A DNA stretch of 64,000 bases. It comes from Apostichopus japonicus. Lineage: Eukaryota; Echinodermata; Holothuroidea; Aspidochirotida; Stichopodidae. Position 1 is the first letter of the stretch. Each line of letters starts with the position of its first letter. A program made the position numbers and the translations under genes. The DNA lies in the NCBI RefSeq assembly GCF_037975245.1, contig NC_092575.1, positions 9,022,001-9,086,000 on the forward strand. The letters are read 5' to 3'. A model generated the notes under the pieces. The model did no database searches. It was not told the DNA's origin and was given only the letters and a program-made list of their open reading frames with translations. Of the stretch, positions 23,451-35,149 are shown piece after piece.

Positions 23451-24241
23451 GGGTTCTTACGTTCTGGATATGTTATGAATAAGAAACAACATACAAATCT
23501 GAAAATAACTTGGCCATGTCTTTATTCTTTTTAACAACTTCGTTAACAAACAACGTCAATTATTTCTACTTATAGAAAGAGGTTGATTTGGGTTACAATA
23601 CTGATGAACAAAAGCGGAAATGGAAAAGTGGATGGAATGCGAGAGTTTTATCAAGGCAGCAAAAGTGTAAACTATTTTTAGTAATATCCCTGTTATATAT
23701 GTAACTCGTGACTTGTTGTGGCAATTTATGTGTAACTTTTTGCTTTCAAAATCTTTACATCCTAACTAGAAGCATATGTCTTATGCTTTAAAATCTCCAC
23801 TAAAGATATCCTACAATAGGTTCAAATGTTAGAATATGCTTAAAAGAGATCATCTCCTACTAACTTTAACCTTTGAAATCTACATATTGCAGGATAATGA
23901 AAAATTCTGAAAAATGCTACTCCACCAGCCACTCAACGAATGGTCTTACATTATTTACCAAATAATGATACTTTGATATATTTTGGTTTGCTACAAATAA
24001 CTTAGTACTATAGAATGACACCACTTTGATATTGTACATCTTAACAATAGGTAAGACTTTAAATTGCATGCACAAAATCTTTGTTCCATACAGCAGAAAA
24101 GATAGAGATGTGATTTGTCATGGGAATAAGAAAATGTTTGTAAAAATAATTTCCTTACTATGTTTACCTCTGCAAAATTTTATTAATATTAATTGCATCG
24201 AATGTTCTATGTATTAAAATAAATGAAAATACTTCGAAAAC
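23451..24241. other. Non-coding AT-rich stretch
   Basis: No exon, repeat or RNA recognised. Confidence 0.3.
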
Positions 24242-24245
24242 TTAA

Positions 24246-25050
24246 AGCAGCATTTTGCGTTGGGTCGCTTTTTTCCACCTTTTTAACATGTGCATCGATT
24301 TTTTTACATGTATCAATCATAAATCAGCAAACTAAGATACCATCCAAGTTTCACCCTGCCAAGAGCGTTAATTAGCGAGTAATTAACGATTTATATCGAT
24401 AACGAGTAAAAGTGTCCTCGACAAAGTTTTCATATCTCCAAATCCACTAGTTTGAATTCCACCAATCAGTGAATAGTATGTTTATTCATGAGCATTTTGC
24501 GTTTGGTCGCCGTTTTCTACTTTTTTTGACATGTCCATCGAGTTTTTTACATACATCAAATCACAAAACAGCAAATTAAGATATTAGCCAAGTTTTTCCC
24601 TGCCAAAAACGTTAATTGGCGAGTATTCCACATACAAAATTAAATCGCATTCAGTTCCCAAACCCACTAGTTTGAATTCAACCAATCAGAGATGCAGGTT
24701 TAGTTATGAGCCGTTGCTAAAAATAGATTCAACACTTTGCGTTGGGAGTTGTTATGCAACTCCCTGGTACAACTGCCATATAGACTGTACACAAATCAAG
24801 CGTGGTGTTATATTACGTATCTGTCAATGACGTTCGTAGTGTTTAAATATTCATATTATGGGCGAGGTTTATTGGGTTCCCAACGGAAAATATCTTGGAG
24901 AACAACAAAGTTGAAAGTTGCAATTTTTTCGACTTTTATGCCACCATTTGAAGTAAAATATAAATAGATAAGCTAGTTATGTATGTCGTTATGGCATAGT
25001 GGAGTCAGTGAGGTTGAGAAATATCATAGTCGAGGACGCAAAATGCTGCT
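24246..25050. mobile_element. TTAA-flanked MITE with AGCAGCATTTTGCG ends
   Basis: The two ends, AGCAGCATTTTGCGT and ACGCAAAATGCTGCT, are inverted repeats flanked on both sides by TTAA (24242-24245 and 25051-25054). TTAA targets fit piggyBac-type elements, although TTAA is itself palindromic, so a TA target cannot be excluded. Inside, the first 235 bp are partly repeated (CATTTTGCGTTGGGTCG at 24252, a variant at 24487, a shorter one near 24731). No transposase is present. Confidence 0.75.
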
Positions 25051-25054
25051 TTAA

Positions 25055-25799
25055 GTATTTTACTGAACCACCAACATGTGTGGATATGAACAAGTGCTTG
25101 AATTATGACGTATGAATGCTTGATGATGTTTCTCTTGTTACTTTGAGTGGCATAAGCAGATTTGAGTTGGGGGAGATAGTGGGGGCAGGTTAAGTACCAA
25201 TGCATCACTCACTGTTTATACTAGAAATAACACCATCCCTCTATTCATCTTCAAAATCTGAACAGCTCACACATAACAATGAGGAATTTTTGCAATTAAA
25301 TTATGCAACCGGCTCACCCGAACTATTCCAGTGCAATTTGACCTGTCAAGTGTCAGTATTGAAAATGGGTGGACAAACTGAACTCGAACTTATCTAAGAT
25401 AATGTGATATCCATTAATACCATGACGGGTAAACAAAAGGTGATGATTGCTCAGTCTTCTGGTTCAAAAAGTTCTCAAAAAGTCCCAGGTGTTGTATCAT
25501 TCTATTTCTCATGTATAATTGAGTTCAAGCATTTTAAAACATATGTCAACTGTCTGCAGAAGTAATTGGCAAGGTAGCCCCCTTTTTTCAACTCTACTAA
25601 ACACCTGCTCTGGTTGCTCTCTTGGTCCTCATGCCAAAACGAAAGGCTGTGGCTGTTGAACTTTTTCAAGGACAGATGGTATGTTTGTGCCAATCTGTTG
25701 AAAAGATAAATGAGACATTACACATTTTTGTTTTCAAATTGCAACATTCTGACATAAAAGGATACAACCATACATTGCCACAATTTTGAAATTTTGCAA
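25055..25799. other. Non-coding stretch
   Basis: Several short open frames occur on both strands, but none has splice signals or family resemblance. Confidence 0.3.
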
Positions 25800-25925
25800 C
25801 CAGCTCCTCCTCATCATCATCACCATCATCACCAACACCACCATCATCACCAACACTACCATCATCATCATCATCACCACCACCACCATCTTCACTATCA
25901 TCATCACCATCACCAACACCATGCA
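25800..25925. repeat. CAT/CAC microsatellite
   Basis: Impure run of ATC and ACC triplets. It explains the Asp-rich open frames on the minus strand here, which are not genes. Confidence 0.9.
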
Positions 25926-26315
25926 TCATTATCATTGTGATTCTCAATCATTTCATAACCGTTAGGTCATTCTCTTTGAGAAACATATATGATTTTAAGA
26001 ATGTGAGGCAACCTTCGTTAACTTAAAGTACTAAATATAGAAGAGTCATAAAAGAAAGAGAAAAAGCAGATTTGCATGATTTTGAAGCTCAGCAAAATTG
26101 CAATCAACCTAACAGGTACCCAAGGAAAGGCTAGAAAAGGACTAGCAAAACACTCATACCATACTCTTATGGCCCAATTAATGTTGATATATACTGTGTA
26201 GCCTACAACGTGGCATTATTCACTCTTCTTAAGTCTTACAGCAAGTAAGCTTTTGGCACTTTAGTTCGGGTTCCTGTTCGTCAAGAATAGCACATGTATT
26301 GAGTAAAACTCTTAC

Positions 26316-26452
26316 CATGCCATCTGTTGTGTATTTTCTGAGAGAATATCTCCCACAGAACTCTTCTTATTGTCTCTGATATTAAAGGCTCTGTGATACT
26401 CCAGTCTTCAGACACATTACCATCGCTGAAATAACACACTCCTCTGCATCAT
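26316..26452 (-). CDS. Exon of the unrecognised gene, with a one-base frameshift
   Basis: An acceptor CTTCACAG ends at 26453 and a donor GTAAGAG starts at 26315. Entering in the phase set by the exon at 26590-26756, the frame reads DDAEECVIS and then hits a stop. One extra C near 26425 moves the reading into DGNVSEDWSITEPLISETIR and VLWEIFSQKIHNRWH, which is clearly the more protein-like frame and reaches the donor. The simplest reading is one exon with a single inserted base, from assembly error or decay. No family is recognised. Confidence 0.45.
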
Positions 26453-26517
26453 CTGTGAAGAACAATCATTGATATTGTTTTAAGCAACAAAAGTCAATAG
26501 ATGCAAAAACTACATGA

Positions 26518-26580
26518 ATGAATGAATGGATGGATGGATGTATGGATGAAAGAATAAATAAATAAATAAATAAATAAATT
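26518..26580. repeat. ATGG and AATA microsatellites
   Basis: GAATGAATGG/ATGG units run into about six AATA units just beside the donor of the neighbouring exon. Confidence 0.9.
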
Positions 26581-26589
26581 TTAATTTAC

Positions 26590-26756
26590 CTGATGTCAAT
26601 TCCAAATCTGTTGTGTCAACCAGCTTTGAAGGTTTATGAGGGTCGCGAACAGACTTCTTTGTCTTAATTTTGGTCCTTTTTCCTCACATATTGCAGTCGG
26701 TTTTCCGGGTAGCCTGTTGCTTCATGGCGACCTGTGCCAGCACAAAACTAGACTTC
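26590..26756 (-). CDS. Exon of the unrecognised gene, basic, with an in-frame stop
   Basis: An acceptor AATTTCAG ends at 26757 and a donor GTAAAT starts at 26589. The frame reads KSSFVLAQVAMKQQATRKTD, then a TGA, then GKRTKIKTKKSVRDPHKPSK and LVDTTDLELTS. It ends in phase 1 and joins in frame to the exon at 26452. The stop may be a CGA-to-TGA change or an error. The Lys/Arg-rich stretch suggests a nucleic-acid-binding or nuclear-localised segment, which is inference. No family is recognised. Confidence 0.35.
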
Positions 26757-27883
26757 CTGAAATTTAGCAAAGACAACATATGATAGCAAAATGTTACTTC
26801 TCTAAAAATTCATTGTAGTAATACCTCCATGAAACTTCATTTCTGCAATTTTTTTTTTTTTATCTGCAGACCTCATGCAATTAAGAGCCTATTTGTATCA
26901 CAAGCTTTCTGTACAGCACCCACTTTTGCACACAGTATGGTATATGAACACAATATGAAAAGACCTGTATTTGGCCAATTTTCCCTTACCTTAATTTGCA
27001 TTTTAAAACATATTGCCATAAATGAAGTTTACATAACGTTTCAATATGGATCTCAGATCCTTATGATCTATTTCCATGAACAGTATAATGAATTCAAAGA
27101 AGTTTCTGCATACCATTTAGTGTGTTATTTTGCCCCTCTTTTTGCCATTACTAGGCAAGACCATAAGCAACTTTATGCTAAGGTGCATCGGTATAAGCAT
27201 TAACAAAAAGCGGCATACCTGCTCGGTATAACCGGGTATACCTGAAATATTCGCGGAACCGCTACTTCAAGCGTCGACTGTACTATTACACAATACCATG
27301 AGCCTATGGACACTAGCCTACAAATGTATTTGTATTACGTATTGTATTAAATGTATATGTATTAATGACGACTTTACCATCTCTGTTTTTTTTCTTTTGC
27401 AGAAACTTATTTAAATATTGATTAAAAAAAAGTACAAAAAATCAGTGTTGTTTTCATTTCAACGTAAAAGTACAGTTATTACCTAAATCTAAATTACCAG
27501 GAACCCTTATTTGACCTTGCCTGCCTTACTTATGTCATTTAATTCATTTGGTTATCGAAAAATGACAATCCACTTTGTGGTGAAGTAGCAACTGAACATT
27601 AGAACCCACCATACAGTAATACTGTTTGCCCTGTAGCACCATAGAGGCTTCACAATAGTACTGCATACTGTTGTGTGTAGGCATGTACAGTACTGTAGTA
27701 TACTGTACAGTACAGTCTGAAGCGTTTATAGTTTTCACACCACACGATACACACTATAGTGTACACTGTATAACGCTAGGCCAGACTAAACCCGTGACGG
27801 ATTGAGCATCGCTTCTTCAAAGCACTAACTTTATTGCGTATGATTAACACAACAAACGAAATGGAAAGTGCCTAATAACTCAC
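26757..27883. other. Intron-like stretch
   Basis: It lies between two exon-like segments of the minus-strand gene. A plus-strand open frame at 26829-27203 (about 124 codons) has low-complexity Phe-rich ends and no recognised domain, so it is left uncalled. No other feature is seen. Confidence 0.3.
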
Positions 27884-27947
27884 CTTTGAAATTCTTGACG
27901 TACTTCTCCGATCCCCATTGAAGTAATTTTGCTTCTGCGAGATCCAT
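27884..27947 (-). CDS. Probable first coding exon of the unrecognised gene
   Basis: The ATG at 27947-27945 opens MDLAEAKLLQWGSEKYVKNF and the exon ends after FKG at a strong donor, AAAG|GTGAGT (27883). The 64-bp length leaves phase 1. The upstream frame stays open for about 45 further codons without an ATG, so translation could begin elsewhere. Sequence above it is GC-richer and rich in CG dinucleotides to about 28070, which would suit a promoter-proximal exon. No family is recognised. Confidence 0.4.
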
Positions 27948-28084
27948 AAGAGCATTTCGTGAGTGCAAAGTTTCGAAAAGATGGCGTATGTGTTCGAATA
28001 GCGTTCGTTCGAGAGCTGCAGCACGATCAAAGCTTTTGTCACATGATGTACATCAGCCAATAGCATCAAGCGCTACGTTCTGAT

Positions 28085-28250
28085 CAGGAACGGTACAGTG
28101 AAATGATACCATGCCTAATGAAATTGAATCGGGAATGGTTGAATTTTATCCGGGAATGGATTAAACTTATCCTGAAAAGGATGAAACTATTTTTATCAGG
28201 AATCCGGGTAACAAAAGTGACCCGGAAAAATTAAGAGTGCAAACGAAACT
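28085..28250 (-). repeat. CCGGATT-rich repeat with a GCACTCTTAA end
   Basis: Repeated phrases of the type ATCCGGGAATGG and a right border reading, inverted, GCACTCTTAATTTTTCCGGG. The border matches the CACTCTTAAAACATCCGG start of the palindromic block at 23188, so the two are likely members of one family. Confidence 0.4.
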
Positions 28251-28790
28251 CAATTTTGAAGACTTTACTTTATATGAATATTCGAGGTAAACTATTTTGC
28301 ATGCGTTCTATAAAAAATCAAAAAGCAGAGAAACAAAGAGTGTTGTGTCTCTTAGTTAGCATTTAGAATGTAACAGACAAGAAAGCATTGAATAAAGAAG
28401 GTATATCGATGATTTGCAAAGTGAACTAGAGATGATTCAGTAAGAGTTACGAAAACGCTTTAGCAGAAATGAATAGCTTAGTCAAGGTTTGGCTTAAGTG
28501 CAATTTAACTGTACTAAGTGGTATTACAGTTGTCAAGTCGCTAAGTCTCCCATTATTTAACTATTACTGTAGACAATGGCATTACCAGGTGCTGACGTTA
28601 TGACAAGGATCAACTCCTTACTTTTATATTTGTTTAGCCTTATAAATCTGATCGTGTTTGTCATTATCAGATAATCAAAGATTTTTCTTAAGGTAGTCTT
28701 AAAACGGTTGAATTTGTTAGCTATTGTTTAGGCTTAAAAATAAGTTGTTCCACTCGCTTTTTTGGGGGCAGTAGCAAAATTTTTGCTAGA
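28251..28790. other. Non-coding stretch
   Basis: AT-rich; may include more decayed LINE sequence upstream of the fragment at 28790. No feature is supported. Confidence 0.3.
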
Positions 28791-29215
28791 AGTTTGTTAT
28801 ATGGTATGAACTTTGATAATTTGTTTATGAAAGGCGTCTATTTTGATAAAGTTATCAGCTCTAAAGTTACAAACTCCTTCTGGAAAGAAATACTTGGGTT
28901 AACATATTTGGATTTACACAATGTGCTGGATTCTTTCAATGATGCACAGATTGCCTTAAGTCTTCCTATAGGAACAACAGCTTAACTTGGGGTGGGAATC
29001 AGCCAGTTTGTTACAGTCACTGGATTGATGAAAAAATTAAATTTTGTTCATGACCTTATGTCTCATAAAGATGACTTCTTCACACTCAAGGAATTTGTTA
29101 ATAATTGTCAGGATCCTACACACTTTGTAGAATACTATGGCATTGTGAACTCCATTAAGTCTTTGAGGCCAAATTGTTTTATTGAATTCTGGCATCCCTG
29201 TTACTAATATAAAAG
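28790..29215 (+). mobile_element. Tx1/L1-like LINE fragment, C-terminal region
   Basis: Two frames separated by a stop and short shift read LGLTYLDLHNVLDSFNDAQI and then GLMKKLNFVHDLMSHKDDFF followed by LKEFVNNCQDPTHFVEYYGI. The order (a short helix, W/F-rich spacer, then the ...V-DL...G-F.....F......NF--YYG pattern) is what follows the RT in Tx1-like L1 elements. It is disrupted and very short. The sequence downstream to about 30800 may include more of its decayed 3' part. Confidence 0.55.
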
Positions 29216-31182
29216 TACCAATTAAGTACAATTGTAAGGTTCATTCGATAATTTAATTCTACCTGATGAATGTTTTTTCTAACAAAGACAGTTAATGAAG
29301 ACCCTACGATTTTAGTAATTTAAGTAACTTTTCTGAGAAATGACAGTCTGCCATCACTAGCCAAATGATAATGTTGTTGGCTTTGAGTAGAGCGTTTCTG
29401 TATGTTAATTGCCGTGTTAATGTATCAATATAAATCTGATATTGCTTGCAAAAAATCACCTACAGTGTGTGAATAATAATAAAAATTATGTGCAAACACC
29501 CAAAAGAATCATTCATGAAATGTTTGGCCACCTCTTGTGCATTTGTATTTTGAAACAAAACTTTTTTCTTTCTTCCCTTGTTTGTGTTACTAAACCAAAT
29601 TCTATCCTAACATTGTAAGTGTATGTCACAATGCAGCCTAGCCACCTATAGGATTTCATATGCTTAGATAGTGATTTTTGTTCTTTTTTTTTACCACAAT
29701 GGCAATGTATAGTGGACTTGTTCCTTACCACCTCAGCTCTAAAGGACCCTTATCACTAACTCTTGGATTTTAAACATCCAAACTCAGAATATCGTGGTTA
29801 TAACTTGTTACTTTTTTTTCGTAATTTGAGAGGCTCTGTCTGCTCCTTAAACATGCAATGTGTTTTGTCTTTTATTTGTTCTGATTATCAAATGAGGCAG
29901 TTGAAATTCCCATTATGAGAAAATCCAGAGTGTTATAACCATGGATACTAAATATTTGATACATTACTCCTTCAAGAGAAATTGATGAGAAACGTCCACA
30001 GTAGTTTACTCTAGTGACAAAACATGGCATAGGACCATCAAACCACAGACCCACCTTCAGGATACTTATCATGCTTAGTTTGGACTATGGAAATCAATCT
30101 CTCTTGACAAACTACAATAACTGCATACATTTTCTGACATTTTGAGAAACAGCTATAATTGTGACTCAAGTTGTTGTCACTTCCAAAAGACACTCCACTT
30201 AGCTCTGAAGTCAGACCAAGAAACATTTGCAGGAACTGCAATGACCTCTATGAGTTTAATAAAATCTCAGATTATTCCCTACACTGTTAACCAAGCTGAC
30301 TTCAAACAGAATTTATCTTCAATTAAATGGTGCATTTTACAGACAAAAGTTGCCTGCACTGTGGGAAGTCAAGCAAATGTTTCAAGCTAGCAGTCTATTT
30401 GAAAAAAAACTTACCCTAGGCCCTTGGAAACATATCAATACTTACATAGAAACACTGAAGTTCCCTTTAGCCACCTTAAAAGGCTTAAAGGGGATACTTC
30501 GAGATACCCTGGTCTGTAAAATAGGTAAGAACATTCTTACAGAAACAATTATTTGGAAGATATAAATGCTGCCAATGAAGGCATATTTCTTACCAAGAGA
30601 ACTATCTTTTAAAATGCTCATGACCAAAGAGCCACCAATTCTTACACCATTTAACTGACATAAATTCCACAAAACAAAACCTGTGACATAAAAAATGCAC
30701 TAATGAAAATTGGATCTGAAGAGATGGACCTGCTGGATTCCAAACTTCCCCAACTGATAATTGCTTACAAAAGAGCACCTGCAGACAGTTTAAACATAAT
30801 GGATTCACAAATTAAATCACTTTAATGACAATTACCCACTAAACTAGTTGTTAAGGTGAACTACTGATGATGTGGTGCAACTCTAAGCATACAGTATATG
30901 TATACCAGGAACTTGTCTAATGGACATATCTTTTTTCAAATAACAGCTAAGGTTGTTCATATCTGAATCACTGTTTACTTTGGGTTCTATCTTATCACAA
31001 TAGTATGATGTGAACTACTGATCATGTGCTAAATGTTACTTTTGCAGTCAGAATTGACTGATGTTAGTTTTGAAAATAACTGTCTTCTGAGGGTTCATAT
31101 AGCATTTGCGGCAACAATCCGAGCAATTACATGTTTGCTTGTCACATAGCTCATAAACTAGAGCTATAATACAGGTACTTAC
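29216..31182. other. Non-coding stretch, possibly LINE 3' remnants
   Basis: Short open frames between 30142 and 30810 on both strands show no recognised domain. The plus-strand frames near 30180-30390 could be further decayed LINE sequence. No splice-bounded exon was identified. Confidence 0.3.
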
Positions 31183-31347
31183 GAAACATACTGGAATGAC
31201 CTAGTCTGCTTGCCAGATCCAAATATTGTTATTGGTTCTCCCTTGAGAGACTGGATGATGAAATTGCTGACCACTCGACCATCGTTCATGTGCATTCTGG
31301 GACCAAAGGTGTTGAATATTCTAGCTACTCGTACTTCCAACATTTTC
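31183..31347 (-). CDS. UXS1: UXS1 exon with a one-base insertion near its 5' edge
   Basis: The exon reads [20 protein letters not shown], then [20 protein letters not shown] and [13 protein letters not shown], a near-exact match to the conserved core of UXS1, including the substrate-binding [10 protein letters not shown] and GRVVSNF segments. The donor is GTAAGT at 31182 and the acceptor CTCTAG ends at 31348. The preceding exon ends in phase 0 (…KQ), as in the family, so this exon should start GAA-AAT-GTT-GAA; the sequence has one extra G (GTTGGAAG, about 31335). Without it the exon is 164 bp and keeps frame. The rest is perfect, so a base error in the assembly is likelier than decay. Confidence 0.93.
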
Positions 31348-33901
31348 CTAGAGTGACAGTGAAACATAAGTGAGACAGAAGAATGTTAACATTACCTCAG
31401 TATCTAAGTATCTTCAAAAGAAAATGGAATTCATCAATATAAGAGCGACAGCATGATGATCCAAAAGCTCACAAACACTGAAGTAGTGACAAAACTTCAA
31501 TTGAGTCAATGAAAAGTGGTTGCTAAAACTTACTAAATTGCAATAACTGCTTCTCTTATCAAAAGTGTTGCCCAATATCTTCTTTGCTTCATTTTTCTCA
31601 GTCAATTGTATGTTCATGGATGCCAATAGTTCTTTGTTCATGTTTGTTCATTCACTGTTTATAATTTCCTAGTTACTCTTTTTGTCATTTTGCATATATT
31701 CTAGAAGCGACTGGGGCAGGAAGATGACTGTAAACATTCTCAGGCCAGGATAAAGCAGGTTACGCGGGAACCTCTTTCCCGGGATATTTTAGTCACTCGC
31801 GGGAAATTTTGGAGCAGAGATAAAAAAATAAATCTTCATCACTCGCGGGAAATTTTGGAGCAGAGATGAAAAAATAAAAAAACAGACAGCAAAAACATGA
31901 AGAGGGACGACGGATGAAAGAAAGAAAGATGGAAAGGAAAATGAAAAGCAATTAGACGTGTCCCACAATAAAACATCATGTGAACCATTAAATTAGCACA
32001 TTAAACTATTATTACCGATTTACCGTCAGTCACTATCTGCGGGTCAATGTAGGCCTACGTGCACTACGTGACCTAGGCTACACCTAATATCGAACGTTAC
32101 TTGGGCTCAGCATGTTACAGGACTTCAAAGTTATTTTGAAATTTTCGTTATTTATTTTTCCTTCAAACGATGATTGTGAAGGTTCCCATGTACAAAATCT
32201 TACCCTTATGCATTTCACCTCATTTTGTTATAATAATTATAACGATTTAATAAATTTTGAGCCAAAACCGCAGGGAGTATATCCAGTTTAAATCTGGAAC
32301 TGTATATTATTATAGCCTAGGGTACGGTACTGGTACACACTGCTGTGCGGTACTTGAGAGTTGATGCTGTAATGAAATGGATTCGTTTATTAATGGGGGG
32401 TTTCCCGATGTCATTTATAGTTATCTTTCCCCACTTTTTTTATTTTTTGATTGATATTATACATATTGAAAGTATATTTTCTGGAGTAAACAACAGCCGA
32501 TTAACGATATGAATAAATCTGTACTATTCTAATTTATGTAGTTTATAATCCCGTATTTATGTAGCCCCTATGTTACATTCTTATTGTCTGAAGTGCCAAA
32601 CACGTGGTGACTTGTTGATAGTTAAAAACTTTTCATTGTGAACTTTTGAACTTGGAGGGGTTGCCCTATTCCAATATCATGGAATAGTGTTGAACTCCCA
32701 ATTTCATTTTGTGTACGGATTACTAGCTTAAATCCATGTGCGAACGTGATAATCTTATATCTTACGTCGAGTATGAATGAAGGATAGTGTGGGTTGCTTT
32801 TTTCCAAGGTTTGTGCTTTTCTTTTAGAAGTGTATCTTAAAAAAACAAAGGCCCTAATATAGCGTGTTATTTTTTATAACCGTACGTGTAGGAGTATACA
32901 TACTGTAGCCTAGGCTATGCATATTGAATTTATGAGATTGACAGTCTCGTTACTAAGTGCTTTGAACCAATGATGAAAGTTGAGGAAAATACCAGTTGTA
33001 GTTACGATACCGGGATTCAAGTTGCAACAAAAGGACTCATGTGCTACTGTAACATGGTTTAACACATGTGTAGTACACTGGCAATCACTGTAAAATGGGC
33101 CACCAAATCGCGTCAATTGGGTCTTCAATTTTCAAAAAGCTTCAGCTTCTGAGGGGGGCTCATCCCCTTTCAGACACCCCCTACAATTTGTTCCACAGAG
33201 GAAAATCCGACTTCGTCGGATTTATGTTCCAGGGAAAAAACATTTTTTCTGACCGTGAACATTCTTAATTTTTCCAAGCTATAAATACCTGGCCCAGTAA
33301 TTTAAATTGAATAAAAAACTCACTACCATTGTTCACTGTTTGCAGATACATTTCTATACAAAGTAATGAAAAAAGTCAGGTGTTCCTTCCCATCATGTGA
33401 TTTTTGCTTTCTTCTTGATGTCAATATAAGAGAGCATAAATGTACTGAAAAGATATCAAAAAAGAATTCTTTACCATGATGTGTCTACTTTAGTGTGTAG
33501 CATATGTTATATTGCTACATTTCTTGCAGCTACACCTTTGTACTTGTTAACAAGTTCAAAAGTGTAACAATTTTGTATCAAATTTAGTCAAAGGGTCCTG
33601 TGCACAACACACTTTACCATTTAATCAAGAAAAATGAAAACTTCATTGAAACAGGATTCTTTCATAACCTGTTCACATAGCACAACAGGATGCTTATATA
33701 TATATATATATATATTTGCATAGTACAGTTATGGTATGCAGGAGACAAACTAATATTAACAGACAGGTACCCAGAAGGAAAGTTTTTAACCTTTTTCAAC
33801 ACTATTTTGTAGCCTGATGGAATAAAAAAAAAGAAGATGAATGACCAGCTAATGAGAGCATACATGAATTGTTACAATTTGCATTTATAAGGAACATATA
33901 C
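31348..33901 (-). other. UXS1 intron
   Basis: It holds a 46-bp tandem duplication (ACTCGCGGGAAATTTTGGAG, about 31795-31880), a hairpin AAATCCGAC-TTC-GTCGGATTT at 33203-33223 and a TA microsatellite at about 33693-33715. No further gene is seen. Confidence 0.6.
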
Positions 33902-34026
33902 CTGCTTTGCAATGTATGCATGACACATTGTCTCTGCTACTCTCTTGCCTTCATCATAGCAAGCTCTGGGTCCTATAGGATTAACATGTCCCCAATATTC
34001 TTCATTCTGAGGATGTTCTTGTGGGT
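33902..34026 (-). CDS. UXS1: UXS1 exon carrying the YxxxK catalytic motif
   Basis: The 125-bp exon encodes [34 protein letters not shown] and HAYIAKQ. YDEGK is the Tyr-x-x-x-Lys catalytic pair of the extended SDR family, here in its UXS1 context. The acceptor TTTTTTTAG ends at 34027 and the donor GTATAT begins at 33901. The incoming phase leaves a split Asp codon, as expected after STSEVYG in the family. Exons encoding the NAD-binding GGAGFVGSH segment and the membrane anchor should lie at higher coordinates. I did not find them in the window. Confidence 0.95.
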
Positions 34027-35149
34027 CTAAAAAAAGAAGAAGAAAGGGATCATTTCACAGATTGTACAGAAGTAATTGCAAGGCAACTATTTGGTGTGTC
34101 CGATCACTCGAGGCAGCCAAAATAATAGAAATTTCACAAGTATTTCCAGTTTATTTTAAATGATCAATCAATATTCTGAAACAAAAAAGTGTTTGGAAAG
34201 TTTTTCATTATTATTTAAGTTCTCATATCCTTAAATTTTTGCTAAAATAGCATTTTCATCATTATTAATTAATTAATAAAATACATCCTGGGCAGCAAAC
34301 TTGAACCAAATCAGTTCATATAATTCTATAATTCTGCTTCTGTTTACATTCTACTGTTCTTTGTTATGTACAGATGTATGTTTATTGTTACAATATCTTC
34401 TGAAAACTGGACTTTTAATCACAAACACAATTGTGTTGAGCTTTATGATAGAAATACGATGGAAGATACATGATGCTATAATGTTACATGATAAAATAGT
34501 CACTTGTATGACTGCCATATCATTGTTAAGATTCCTCTCTTATTGTTGAAATTATCAAATTTATTCTTGCACTGTGTGAACAAATGATATTTACCACACA
34601 TTCGTGACATGTTGATATGAGCCAGTTCCTCCTTCAATTGCAACATCAATTTAGCAACTTTGCCAGTAGATGGGACAGAACTACATATGGCATATAGGGT
34701 ATCTTACTAGCAATAATAAGAACACACAATAAGAATGACAAGCAGCTGTCATACCCTATCTTCTCTATAAGAAAGCAAGCTTATCAAGAGCATCTAGTTT
34801 TATGCATGCTCCAAGTTTAGCTGGTTGGTAATATATGATGCTCCCTTAATATAACAACACTAGTATATCTTTCTTAGTTGGTCTTCTGATATAACAATCA
34901 GTCTACTAGGATGTGCTGCCAGAGGTATTTTAGTATCAATAGAAAGAACATGTCTCAAGAAACCAAGCAGGTATTAGACCCTTGGTATTGTGGAAGGTCA
35001 AAGGACATGGCAGGAGAGTAGACATGCTTTTTGTGGGCTCTCAAATTTTTCTTCACTTTGATGACTCTCACATCATCTTTAGCCAATAAAAGTGGGGATA
35101 TAACTTGTTGCGCATATTTTCATATCTTAGCTGTCATCTGAACATTAAA
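34027..35149. other. UXS1 intron, non-coding
   Basis: AT-rich with a poly-A/G tract next to the exon. One weak exon-like segment (34595-34680, minus) was considered and not called. The last 250 bp may be the 5' part of the LINE ORF1 relic that follows. Confidence 0.4.

Noticed and set aside
25666-25947. Asp-rich ORF on the minus strand
   Set aside because: It is a translation of the CAT/CAC microsatellite.
26829-27203. Plus-strand ORF of 124 codons, with a T-rich tract and CAG just upstream that looks like a splice acceptor
   Set aside because: No recognised domain, low-complexity start, and it lies opposite an intron of the minus-strand exon series; a weak possibility only.
34595-34680. 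Exon-like minus-strand segment reading VPSTGKVAKLMLQLKEELAH with a GTAAAT donor
   Set aside because: The acceptor has a poor polypyrimidine tract, the peptide does not match UXS1, and no neighbour exon joins it in phase.
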